64,000 nt of DNA from Cyclina sinensis (GCA_012932295.1 JAAONU010000001.1:54205958-54269957), one strand, 5' to 3'; shown: positions 23,815-34,647, counted from the stretch's first letter. Numbers and translations are program-made. The notes: a model not told the origin generated them from the letters alone.

Positions 23815-24737
23815 TTATATAAGAAATGTTTCAAATGTTTGGAAAGATTTTGTAAACAATTTTACAACACGGTCATGAGCGATAGGATGCCTGTTAAGGG
23901 TATCAACTTTTTTGATCACAATAATCATGCTGAATGGATTTGCTTCCATCTGAAAATGGAATTGAAATGTCCATTAGATTTTGTGATGTTAGAGTTCCAA
24001 ATAATTATGGTTTGTAAGTTGCTTTACAATGATAAAAAGGATATCCGTTGACACAGGTTTAGCTCTGAAATACGACAATGTACATCAATGCTACAAACAA
24101 CAAAACCCAACTGTACCGGAAATAGGTAAAGCAATTGTTGAGAAAGGTACAATTATGCTTTTTGCTTCCAAACAAGGTTTCAGAGTTACCATAACTGAAA
24201 TTGAAGTGGAATATGTTCGAAACAGGTTGCAAAGCAGGCACAAAAACTTGTATATGTATTTGAAATTCATCAGTCATAAATATGGGGAAATTGAAACATT
24301 GAAATTAAGTGATGATCATCCTTTTTCATCATACATGCTGAAATCGATCTGTATTTACCACGACCTGAGATGCAGTGCTGATACAGGAGGAAAAGAAACA
24401 CGTGTCAGATATATCGTTAATATCATGGAGGTGAGCTTGAACGAAGGATATCAGCATACAGCTGAAACACTCAAAGGAACGATAATGGGATATCTATCAA
24501 ACATTTTTAACAGATTGAGAAATCTCTACAGAGAACCATACCAACCAGTGGATTGTATGAAGCACTAAGAGAAGCATTTATATGAGACATACGGAAATAA
24601 ATCTTTCCGGAAGAAAATGGTCGAGCCTCGATCAACTGATAAAGGAAATTAATGAGTTGGTAGCGGCGTCCGCAAAAGAGGTTTGCGATCAAAGATGGTC
24701 TGATTCAGATCATCTCTTATTGTTGAAAATAAAATGA
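23815..24737 (+). pseudogene. Mab-21/cGAS-like nucleotidyltransferase, copy 2 (remnant without catalytic core)
   Basis: Collinear with residues from about 535 to the end of the intact fusion at 29268-34564. It first reads RFCKQFYNTVMSDRMPV and NHAEWICF. It then shifts frame near 24030 to ISVDTGLALKYDNVHQCYKQ, PEIGKAIVEKG, YVRNRLQSRHKN and FSSYMLKSICIYHDLRC, and shifts again near 24567 before LSGRKW and DQRWSDSDHLLLLK. The GS and ExD nucleotidyltransferase motifs, which would lie upstream, are gone. The third metal-site aspartate (ISVD) persists. It cannot encode an active enzyme. The order ARH-like then Mab-21-like is the same as in the intact copy, which shows that the arrangement predates the duplication. 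Confidence 0.88.
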
Positions 24738-27700
24738 TGAATCAGTCACCCGGTATTTGTAAAATGAGAAATAAACATAATGACAATGTACAGCTGGTAT
24801 GAAAGCAGCACCAATATAAACTTGAACGTGTTAAAATAAAGTGAGAGAAGATTATTTTAATAGGCAGCAAAAAAGGGCTTTGACGGCGTAATTCAAATTA
24901 GTTTATGAAACTGTTTATTTGTATCAGTCATTCAGATAAAACGCTTAAGGACGATTTAACTGCAGTTATTTATTATCAAGGTTATCATCAATAAAACGAG
25001 ATAACGATTCTTGTTACTATAAATGTTTAACACAATTTAACACAATTTTTGTTTTTATTGATATCTGAACGTCGATATCTTTTTCAAATTCTTTCCAGTT
25101 TTAAATCAAATTGTCGCTCGTTCTTTTCTTAAATCTTTTCGAGCAAATGCGAGATACAAAACTATCCATGTGATATTGGTAAGTGTATGCTATTGAACTG
25201 GCAGCGAGTTAGTTTGTTTGAAAAATGTATTTTTCATTACTAGTATCGTTAAATTGATTTCGTTTGTTCTACTATGTTTAAGATTAATCCCTAAGCATAT
25301 ATCCTGAAACTTGAATAGATAGCGAAGGTACCTTATCACATTTCAGAAAGTTCTTCTACGGTTTCATGTCTGTTGCAAAGGTCATAAAACATATTTATTT
25401 ACAAGTAAAAAACGCTAATTAATCGTAACAATGTGCATCATATTTAACAACTGAAAAGTTCTGAGTTTTGTGTCAATAGTAGTTTTATATATCTGAAAAT
25501 ATTTACATATTTTTTATAATTATTTTTTTGTCCACGAATCTGTTTGTTATTCAAAATACATGTATAGTCCATTTTCTCTCTGCTTTAATTTAATGTTTCT
25601 TAGGAGATTATACTATATATTTGTTTCTTGGTCTGTCTGTTTTTCTTAACAGCGATTCACTATTTTCGTAAAGTTTTTTGTCTCCTTAGACAATTTTGAC
25701 TGTAGTTTTTATAAGAAATACTGTTTATCATTTGGTGGTAATTAGAGTAATCCTTCTCGTTTATTCTGAATGAAAATATATATAAAAAAAATCCCTACAT
25801 ATTTAGTAAAAACCGTTTTGTCTTTAATCAAGGAAGTATTCTTTGTGTGTATATTTATATCCTTTTCTAATCAGTTGCTTGTTGTACGTACCATTAACAT
25901 TGTTAAATAAATTTGCTTTAAAAAAGTAAATAAAATAAAATAAAATAAATTAATAAAATAAAATAAAAAATAAATAAGTAAAAAAATCTCTCTTAAAAGG
26001 TTAGGTTCTAAATTTGCACGAATAATTTCTTTAGGAATATTAATTAATTTCATACTTTAGGTTGCTGCTGATTGTGAGGTCCATAAGATCTTTTATTTGG
26101 ACAGTATATCTAAATGTTTATGACGCAATAATACAAGACTTAGAACTGTTTTTGTTTGTTTGTTTAGTTTTAAACCTGAAGTTCTTTTTCGAAGTTTTCA
26201 AAAGACCTTGCTTACCATCATTAAAAAAGTTGCATCGTCTGCAAAAAGGATTTGTTTAATTTCTGTTTGATTTATCATTTTCCCTTTATTTTTTTCAATA
26301 TGTTAGGTAGAATTTCAAAACATATACAGAAGGAAGATGGAAGCAAAAAGAAGCAAACATTTTTTATTACATAATCTCAATATGTTTATAATAACTTTAA
26401 GTAATAATCATATATTTATGCATTAGTTATTATTGAATCAAATACATTCGTCAGTCTTTTTTATACGGTTTGTAACCAATATTTAATAAACGAACAGGCC
26501 GTTAGTTTGATAGATAAGACGTATCTCCATTTGTTTGGCAAGTAAGATTATAATTAATATGCTGTTTGTAATAGTGTAATTACGCCAGTTTTATACAGAT
26601 AGTTTAATGATTCAACAAAAAATAAGGTCTTTAAGTCATTCTAAGGCATTTTTATAACATTCCACTGATAACCATATAAACTTCGACTTTTTTTATTCCT
26701 CATTTCAGGTAAATATTCTAAGTTTTAGAATTATTATTTTTTTGTGGGATACATCTTTATGATAAGAGTTTCCGCCTCTTCTATCAGTTCTTGTTGAGTA
26801 GCCAATTTTGCATTGTTAATAACTGTTTTCTTGTCAATCTATCTTAATTCCAGGCTGGCAAGATACTTATGTTTTTGTTTTCATTGCCATCTACGTGTTG
26901 CGCTTCAGCACGTAGCACTATTCCCTGAATCTTCCTATCAGTGAGATTTTCATGTATAATTGTTTGTTGTTTTTTCCCATTAGTTTCAGCTTAGATTATC
27001 TACTTCGAAAGCTGTAAAGCATTTTTTTCTAGTTAAAAAAGTCATTATCTAAAGTTTCTTCTTTTTGTTGCCTTTTTTTGTTTCTTCTGATGTCGGAAGA
27101 TTATTGTTTCTTATGGAGCCTATCATAATTTTCTTAATAAATACAGGTAAGCATCTTTATTTATAAACTTTATAAAACCTTTTTACATTTTCCTGGAAGT
27201 TTATATTCGTTTTCATATTCTTGTTTATCTTAAATTATCAAAGTCCTCTGTTATTGTTAATAAATGATATATATTAAGGTAACAAATTGAATGATGCGTT
27301 TTGTACCCCGGCTTTGTTTGCGTTGATTAACGTATCGTACCCCGGCTTTGTTTGCGTTCATTAACGTATCAAAAATAAGAAAACAATCATGTCTTCCCTT
27401 CTTATATCTTATTCTATTTCATCAACGTCATTATCGATAACTGTATAATTATCACCACATAAAATAAAATTTCTTTGTTCGTTATTTCTTTGTGTAACAC
27501 CTTTAAGGAATAAATGTTATTTGTATTAAGTCAATATATGTTCAAATACGTTTAATTTCCCAGATTTTCATTTCAATCTCCAGTGACATAAGGCTCCTAT
27601 CAATTAGCTATACCTTATCCCAGTTTTTTCAGTTTTAGAATAATCTGTCGCTCGTTCTTTTCTGAAATTGTGTAAAGCAAACTCTATTGCTTTAGAAGTA

Positions 27701-29267
27701 ATAAAATATCATCCGTGCGACATTTGTAAATAAATTTATGTTATTGTATTTGAAGCAAGTTGTAGGAACACATGTTATTTCTGGAGAAAAAAAATACACA
27801 CACACAAAAAAAGAACCAGCTACAGACGAACCTTAAATTATAGATCGAAACCTTGCGTTCAAAACACTTTACTGTTTCTTCTGTTAAACTTAAAAGCGGT
27901 GAACGGTTTTATAGAGGGCACGTTCATCTGGCCAAGAAGAGAAAATGCCCCATGTTTTAAGTAAGCAAAACTTAATGTGGGAATATCGTTAAGCAAAAAT
28001 AAGTTATAATAAATCGATTACATTCACATATTATATTTTCTTGAAAATCCAATTTTTGATTCACATCCTTGATAAAGTAACTTCGTATTCACAACAGCCT
28101 GGCAGTCAATATTTACGTAGGAAGACAAGCTGAAATTAGCCTAATATTCAATAATATTCATTCATAACTAATATCTGCATTTATCATTATAAATAAATGC
28201 ATTTTCCGTTTACAACGCTGTCCAACTTTGTTGTGCAAATGTCATAGTATGTGCCTTTTTGTTTCTGAAGGAAGATAAATATAAGACAGTATCTGTTGAG
28301 ATATTACAAATTTATGAAACAGGCACCGCAAACCGCTTGAGAGTTTAATTAATTAACAGTGAAAGCTGTAGCCTCTTACACTTAATTTTTATATGTTTAT
28401 TTATCGACATAAATCTATTTATGGTGTAGCTATAAAGTCTAAATTCATCTTTTGCCTGTCGTTGATCAAGCGCCATTGACATGTTTGCAATTTCACTGTT
28501 GTGGTTAAAAAGATCTTGGAAGTGTTTTTTCTTTTTTGCTTGGACAAAATTTCCAATTCAGAACTTACCCACTGTGCTTTCAAATCAACGGCTGTCTCCT
28601 TTAATACAAGCACCTGCACTTTATTTCTTATAAAGAGGTTTAATTTATGCAAGCAGGTAAATTTAACCGTTTGGTATTAAGTGCGACGGTTTATAGTTGT
28701 TTCAAGACCTCCAAGTAGTGTAAAATTATAAATTACATGCAGTTTTATCTATCATATGTTATTCTTATCAAGAACGCTGTCGATACATGACATGTAAAGT
28801 AGACAGGTTTGCATGATTTTGCATATAAGGACATTTTTCTTTTTACCAACGTTAGTTTACACAGGAAAACATGACTCACTATTTTAAACACTTTTAACAT
28901 ATAATACTGTACAGATTTTGTCCTATCAATTTAAGACCAATTTTATCAGCTCAAATTGCTATAAGTTGCATGTAAGTAATATCTTATCATTGGTGTATTT
29001 TGCTGATTATTTCCCTTAACCATCTTTACAATATGCCATTGTGACCTTCCTTTTTATGACACAATATTATGTCAGATTTTAAATATGAACACATGAGACT
29101 TTAAAGTTATTGTTATCTCGGTTTGTTCATTACATGAGTCGGGAAATCTCGGTATTTTATTGAGAGGATTGGATAACATATTTTATTTTATTGGATTAGA
29201 CCACAAGGTTGTTTGCATAACTAAAGAATGATTTCATTTGATAGTGAACTGGTAATACGTGACTGAG
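24738..29267. other. 4.5-kb AT-rich intergenic region between copies 2 and 3
   Basis: No gene was recognised on either strand. It contains A/T-rich low complexity at 25920-25985 and a 35-bp direct repeat at 27303-27372. A short phrase ending TGTCGCTCGTTCTTTTCT occurs near 25110 and again near 27645, with diverged flanks. The last part presumably contains the promoter of the intact fusion gene. A GGGAAATCTC word near 29141 resembles a kappa-B site. Confidence 0.5.
27303..27372. repeat. 35-bp tandem duplication
   Basis: Two head-to-tail copies of a unit starting GTACCCCGGCTTTGTTTGCG and ending TTAACGTATC, with one difference between them. Confidence 0.9.
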
Positions 29268-30428
29268 ATGGCAAATCTTCAGGGACATATTTTACCCGAC
29301 GGTGCGGAGGGGAAACAGAAAAATGTGAATATGGTTCCACTGGAAATACGTTATCAAGCAGCAATGGTATTGAGTGGAGTTGGCGATTGTCTTGGTTACA
29401 AGAATGGTGCCTGGCTTCAGTGCACAAATGGATTACACATTTACAAAGAGCTTAGAGACCTTGGAGGGGTAAATAATCTTAGTATAAAGCCACCTGATTG
29501 GAAAGTAAGTGCGTGCACGATGGCAAATGTACGGACCGCACGAGCGCTAATGACAGAGAACAATAACAGAAACATTGACTCAGTGATAAAATTTGCTGCA
29601 ATGAATTTACATCTTGATTATTGTGATATGGAAAACCGTGACCCTGACGAAATATACCTGTCTGCACGAGAAAAGTTAGATCCCAACACCACTGACGGCT
29701 GTATTTCACCATTTGACGCAAAGGGAGTTACCAGTTTGGTTGCTGTGAAAGGAATAAGTATCGGACTTCGGCATCCTAATGCCAAAGAGGTAGAAAATTT
29801 AATCGAAGTTAGCATTGAGTTAGGTCGAATGACACATCATCATCCAACTGGTTACCTCGGAACATTGACAGTTGCATTATTCACCTCATACGCGTTACGG
29901 AAGAAACCTGCGCAAGGATGGGCTATTGGATTACTCGAAGCTCTGCCAAAAGCAATGGAGTATATCAAGAAAAGGAAAATCAGTGTTGAAGAAAATGCAA
30001 ATGCATGGAATGAATTTACTGACAAATGGCAAAATTATGTCAAATTGACAGGTATCGAGGTGATAGGAAAAGCTGGAAAATTCCAGGATCAAAGCGATTT
30101 AGAAACGAGAGAGGAATTCTACAAGTCGTTTTCTGCAAACAATCATCCAGGGAGCACTGCTTGTGACGCAGCAATGATTGCATACGACGCAATTCTTGGC
30201 TATGATGGGTCTTGGGAAGACTTGTGTCGGAGGTCTTTGTGCCACGGAGGAAATAGTAATATAACGTGTTCTATCGCATTATGCTGGTATGGTGCTATGT
30301 ATGGCTTCGAAGGTGTCAATAAATGCAATTATGCAGAAGCAGAACGTTCTACACTCTTACGAAGTCTTGGGAGGAGCCTGCACAATATTTGCGGCTTTAT
30401 TCAGCCTACCAAAAATATTTTAGAAAAG
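29268..30428 (+). CDS. Exon 1 of the fusion: ADPRH-like pseudoenzyme domain (387 codons)
   Basis: Active ARH1 hydrolyses the ADP-ribose-arginine bond with two metal ions held by aspartates in SDDT and GGDSDST. Here the first reads SACT (residues 81-84) and the second GGNSNITC (327-334), so all four aspartates are gone, two of them as D to N. Fold landmarks remain: AAMVLSGVGDCLGY (31-44), GISIGLRHP (162-170), GRMTHHHPTGYLG (186-198), AMIAYDAIL (302-310) and WYGAMYGFEGV (340-350). I start at the ATG at 29268 because the frame is closed by TAA at 29253-29255. An N-terminal extension of about 28 residues precedes the usual ARH1 start. Without splicing the frame runs on to 30554 and would give a 428-residue stand-alone protein. 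Confidence 0.88.
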
Positions 30429-33400
30429 GTAAATTTGATATCTTTGTTGCCAAAAATATATACAATATTACATTTCTTTTCGCTTTTATGTTTTAAAGGT
30501 CAATTTAAGAAAAAAACAGCGAATGTCGAAACAGTGTGCATTAAACGAAAATGATGAACAAACCGTGACAAATATTGTTTGGAGCGAAGATAAAATGGGC
30601 GAATTTCAAATTAACTTTTTATCTACTGACGTCCTTCGATTTTTTAGAGGACTTGACTTTGAACGTAAAAAAATTAATACAGTATTAACCAGTAGGTGGC
30701 TAGTGCTTTGCAATGCAAACCATGTTGTGTTTAAATTCTGCTAACCTTAAATATACCATAGGCGTAGCCATGGTATTATTTCCATGGTATATCAAGACCT
30801 CTGACAGCAAGAAATTGCAGGGCAATCCAGTCAAATTGAATTATGGTAATGCTGGATTACATCAGCTACAATATATGCGCGTTCAATGTTCAGTGAATTT
30901 ATCAGATTTTTTTTTTATAAATGAAACACGCTTTAGTTTTTCAAAAGAGATAAAAAAACTCACAAAATGATGCTGTTGGTTAAAACAGAAATACCATATC
31001 TATATTGATGCTTTTTTGCGGATATTGTAAATTATACCATAGACAGATGGACAGATTGCGTCTCGTGAGGTCACATTATACAAAAGTCATCTGTGAATGG
31101 TATAATTTACGATAACCGCAAAAACATCAATATCAGTATGGTATATGTATTACTTACCTTTGGACAATACTTAAATAATTGAGTGTCTCTAGTGACAACT
31201 TTTAAACACTACGCATGATATATATGGTGTGTGTATTGTGAGAGCTGTTCTCTACGCTATACGTGGACACTGGCACATAAAGTGCCCCATAAGCTTTATA
31301 TATATAACCTCATATATTCATAACCTCAAATCTCAGCGTCGTAATTGTAAACGTAAAAAACGTATGGTTTGAAGCAAACTATTATCGGCAAAGAAAAAAA
31401 TTATAAGGGCCATATATGAATATGACAGATATATCAACAAAAAAATCCGTACAAGTTTGTACCAAAAATATACTAAAACAAAAAAGTTGCTATTTTGTCA
31501 GAGTTATCGTGTAAATAAGCTTTCGCAAAGAAATCCTCGTCAGTTTTAGAAAAAAACTATTTTAAGCACAAAAAACGGAATAATAACTAGGCTGAAAATT
31601 TTCTTGAATACTTTTAAGATTTTATTTGGTCACAAAATTGATACTGATACGCCGTTAAATGAAATCAACACTGAAATAGAAAGCTGTGAAGATTCTGATA
31701 AACCATTTTCTCAGCATGAGTTAAAACAAGCGGTATTTACAAAAGGTCGGGTACTGATTGTCATTACAAGTGGAGTAATCAAGAGTTCATATGATATCAT
31801 CTCCCCATCGTTGTTGCAAATTAACAACAGCATATTAGACACAGGTGATACAGATCAAAATTTACAAAACTGATGGATCGATTGTCTTTGAACCCACATT
31901 AAAGTTTCTTGTAAGCTGGTCAAGTGCCGAAAACAATTTTCATACCATGTAATCTCGTACAAACACAGCTCCGTTTGTTAGTCTGCACTAAACAGATAGA
32001 TAAAATGTTACTACGTAAATCAATAATTAAGATATATAAAGCAAAACAGTCGCTCCTCATTACATATAATAATTTAATTATAACGCTTATTACTAAACAA
32101 TTGTTATCTTGTAATCAAACTGCATCGTGTCGTAACTAGACATGGTGTTATATATGTGTGCTTCACATATATATCTTATATCATTCTGTTTCTTGCTTTA
32201 AACAGTAATCAATAAATCACATTTTATTATTTCCTAAGACTCTTTGTGCTACCTACCATTTCAAACTATAGAATCGAAGTCAAACATATTTCATCCAGAC
32301 TGTATATTTCCTTGAAGAGGGTTAACATTCTGTGGTCAGTAGTTTGTAACTTCCTGTACTAAAGACATTAGATTCACATAAAGATTCACGGTTATTATTT
32401 GAATGGCAACTTGTAGAATATTGAAACTGTTTGATCTTTTCTCTGGTTCCTATATATGCTATGCTTCTATGTTACTGTATGTGATTCTGATTTGGACTTT
32501 AGACTGAACAACATCTAAAATTTGTAATGAAAATAAAAGTTGAAAATCTAAATGAGTTTTATACTTAACTAAAAATTACCTCTCACAAAAAGCTATGGAA
32601 ACAATGCAAAGTTTTTACATGGTGGAGAATCTTAACTCGGAATTATTGTGATATTTATTGGATATTAATTATAAAGTATTGGATATTTAATTTGAACTGT
32701 CCAGATTCATCATGAACACTGTTTAAATCAAATAAATAAAAATGGAAAATCAAAAAGTTGCAGTCAAAAAATTCAGTGGACTTTCACAAGACGATGGGGA
32801 AAGTTTTGATATTGTGTTTACTCATTGTCGGTACTGGTTGCCCATACAAACGAAGTCGCTGAGGGTAGTGCAAGATACGTGGAGTTTCACATTCCATAGA
32901 TTTCCTTATTCCATTTCAATTCTAAATGTATATCACTGATGTATGGGACCTCGGTTAGAAGTCCCATCCGAAAAACAGTAATGTTAGTGGAGGAGCGGGC
33001 CTTCGAACTCACAATACCTGAAATACCGTTTTGGCTCATTATTTGAACTCAAATTATACAGAAGGAAAAGCAACAAAGGATGGATATTCTGCGTCTTATA
33101 ATTTTGCATCTGTCTACCTATATAACATAAATTCACCAAAGTATGTAGCAACCACAAATAGAAATATACGCAGTATTACGTGAAATGTTTAATACATTTT
33201 CTAGTAAAAACTGATTACTTATATCTTTTCAGCCTCGACAGTATAACACGAGAACTATCTATTTGCGAAAAGGAAAAAGTACAGACACCTTTATTGACCT
33301 TCAGGTTGCAGAAATCCGTAAGGACCCTGTCTCAGATGAGTCCTTAAAAATTGGAGAAACGATTTATTCTCACATCTGCTCTTTTTTTGAGAAAGTTGGA

Positions 33401-34564
33401 ACTGGCGATCCGAGTTGCAAAGTATCAGAAATTTTGAAGGTAGGAAGTTTTTATGAAGGAACAAAGATTCATTTAGCTGATGAGTTTGATTTCATTGCAA
33501 TACTATCAGTTTTATCAAAGCCGGGAGTTTTCACTTTAGAATGTAGTAACGTTGAAAATGGTAGCGTAAGCCTTTTCTTACATGAAGATGTACGAAAAGG
33601 AATTTTAGCACAAATACCAGATAAGCAACTACAAGAGGACAAGAAACCAGAATTTCCTTTCAATGTACTTATGGAAACGATTTGTCTAAGACTTTACAAC
33701 ACGGTGTTAAGCGATAGGAACCGAAAGAACAACATTGATACATATCACCGCATGAATCAAGTTGAATGGATGCCTCTTCCGGTTATAAATGGAATTGAAA
33801 TGTCTGTGCGATTTTGCGAGGCAAGACTTCCAAATATGATTTGGGAGTTTCTATACAAAAATCGCAGGATATCAGTGGACGTAACATTAGCTGTCAGATA
33901 CAATGATGTGGAAAAATGCTATAAACAAGAAAATGCGTCTGTGCCGGAAATAGGTAAAGCAGTTGTTCAGAAAGGCTCGGTTTTGCTCGTTGGTTACAAT
34001 GAAATACTGACAGTTACCGTCACTGAAACTGAGGTAGAATATGTTCGAAACAGACTTCAAGACAGACACAAAAAAATGTATTCATACTTAAAATTTTTCA
34101 ATTATAAATACGGTAAAGTCGATATATTGACAGTAAGTGGAGTTCTACCCTTTTCATCGTATATGCTAAAATCTATATGTATTTATCACGACCTCAGGTG
34201 TACTGCGAATACAGAAGACAATGAAACTTGTCTGAGAGATATCGTTGATATAATGGAGGAAAGTTTGACTAAAGGGTATATGAGTGCAGCCGAAACACTC
34301 AATGAAACAGTAATAGGATATCTACCAAGTGTCTTTAACAGATCGAGAAATCTCTACAGAGAGCCTCACAAACCAGTCGATCGTTTGAAAGCACTGAGAA
34401 ATGCAATGGTAGAAGACCTGAAGACTATACACCTATCAGGAAGAAAATGGTCAAACACAGAACATATTTTAATAGAAATCAGTGAAAGAGTAGCAGAATC
34501 TACGAAAAAAGTGTGCGATCAAATTTGGTCAGATTCAGACTATCTTTTAATGGTGAAAAAATAA
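29268..34564 (+). CDS. Pseudo-ADP-ribosylarginine-hydrolase / cGAS-like (Mab-21) nucleotidyltransferase fusion, two exons
   Basis: Predicted CDS: join 29268-30428 and 33233-34564, 830 residues. The first exon ends AAAAG then GTAAAT at a codon boundary. The second follows CTTTTCAG and opens in frame as PRQYNTRTIYLRK, so both junctions are phase 0. Residues 29-380 match ARH1 (ADPRH) throughout, but the metal ligands are replaced. Residues about 400-820 are a Mab-21/cGAS-like domain with G458-S459, E471-x-D473 and D603 (ISVDVTLA), the full nucleotidyltransferase triad. I see no zinc-ribbon HxxxxxCC. In animals cGAS-like receptors sense nucleic acid and make cyclic dinucleotides. That activity and a sensing or ADP-ribose-binding role for the first half are inferences. 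Two decayed relatives lie upstream, one with the same domain order. The alternative is two separate genes, with the first exon reading through to a stop at 30552-30554. The 2.8-kb intron could also hide another exon. Confidence 0.75.
30991..31145. repeat. Foldback MITE inside the fusion-gene intron
   Basis: The left arm ATACCATATCTATATTGATG...TGTAAATTATACCAT pairs with the right arm ATGGTATAATTTACGATAACC...CATCAATATCAGTATGGTAT. The arms are about 55 nt with few mismatches, and the loop is about 50 nt. Structure and length fit a small foldback DNA element. No coding capacity. Confidence 0.85.
31604..31873 (+). mobile_element. Decayed reverse-transcriptase-like fragment in the fusion-gene intron
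   Basis: The open frame reads PFSQHELKQAVF, then SYDIISPSLLQINNSILDTGD. This order recalls the region just N-terminal to the palm of non-LTR reverse transcriptases (PFT..EV...., NS.DIISPFL..LFN.ILDTG). The usual central K.NK..G.DG block is degraded to KGRVLIVITSG. It stops soon after and the downstream palm motifs are not found. I take it as a short LINE relic. Confidence 0.5.
33233..34564 (+). CDS. Exon 2 of the fusion: cGAS-like receptor / Mab-21 domain (443 codons)
   Basis: Mab-21 family proteins related to cGAS use a GS motif and three acidic residues to build nucleotide second messengers. This exon has GSFYEGTKI then LADEFDF, and later RRISVDVTLAVRY, the same layout as cGAS (ISVDITLAL at the third aspartate). 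The C-terminal lobe shows YVRNRLQDRHKKMYSYLKF and LPFSSYMLKSICIYHDLRC, typical of the family's helical lobe, and ends DSDYLLMVKK then TAA. The frame is open upstream to the CTTTTCAG acceptor and has no nearby ATG, which is why I treat it as a downstream exon and not a stand-alone gene. Ligand and product cannot be read from sequence. Confidence 0.9.
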   Translation, partial: PRQYNTRTIYLRKGKSTDTFIDLQVAEIRKDPVSDESLKIGETIYSHICSFFEKVGTGDPSCKVSEILKVGSFYEGTKIHLADEFDFIAILSVLSKPGVFTLECSNVENGSVSLFLHEDVRKGILAQIPDKQLQEDKKPEFPFNVLMETICLRLYNTVLSDRNRKNNIDTYHRMNQVEWMPLPVINGIEMSVRFCEARLPNMIWEFLYKNRRISVDVTLAVRYNDVEKCYKQENASVPEIGKAVVQKGSVLLVGYNEILTVTVTETEVEYVRNRLQDRHKKMYSYLKFFNYKYGKVDILTVSGVLPFSSYMLKSICIYHDLRCTANTEDNETCLRDIVDIMEESLTKGYMSAAETLNETVIGYLPSVFNRSRNLYREPHKPVDRLKALRNAMVEDLKTIHLSGRKWSNTEHILIEISERVAESTKKVCDQIWSDSDYLLMVKK

Positions 34565-34647
34565 CGAAGAGTTATCTACATCTACACAATCTAATTTCTA
34601 ACGGGTTAGTTAAGAAAAAAAGTTTTATCTAAGAAAAGTGTATACAT

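Noticed and set aside
28419..28652. 77-codon minus-strand open frame between copies 2 and 3
   Set aside because: No match to the ARH/Mab-21 family or another family, and no flanking exons found.
30523..30744. Additional coding exon in the fusion intron
   Set aside because: The open frame has no clear acceptor/donor pair of matching phase. The direct phase-0 junction 30428/33233 is simpler.
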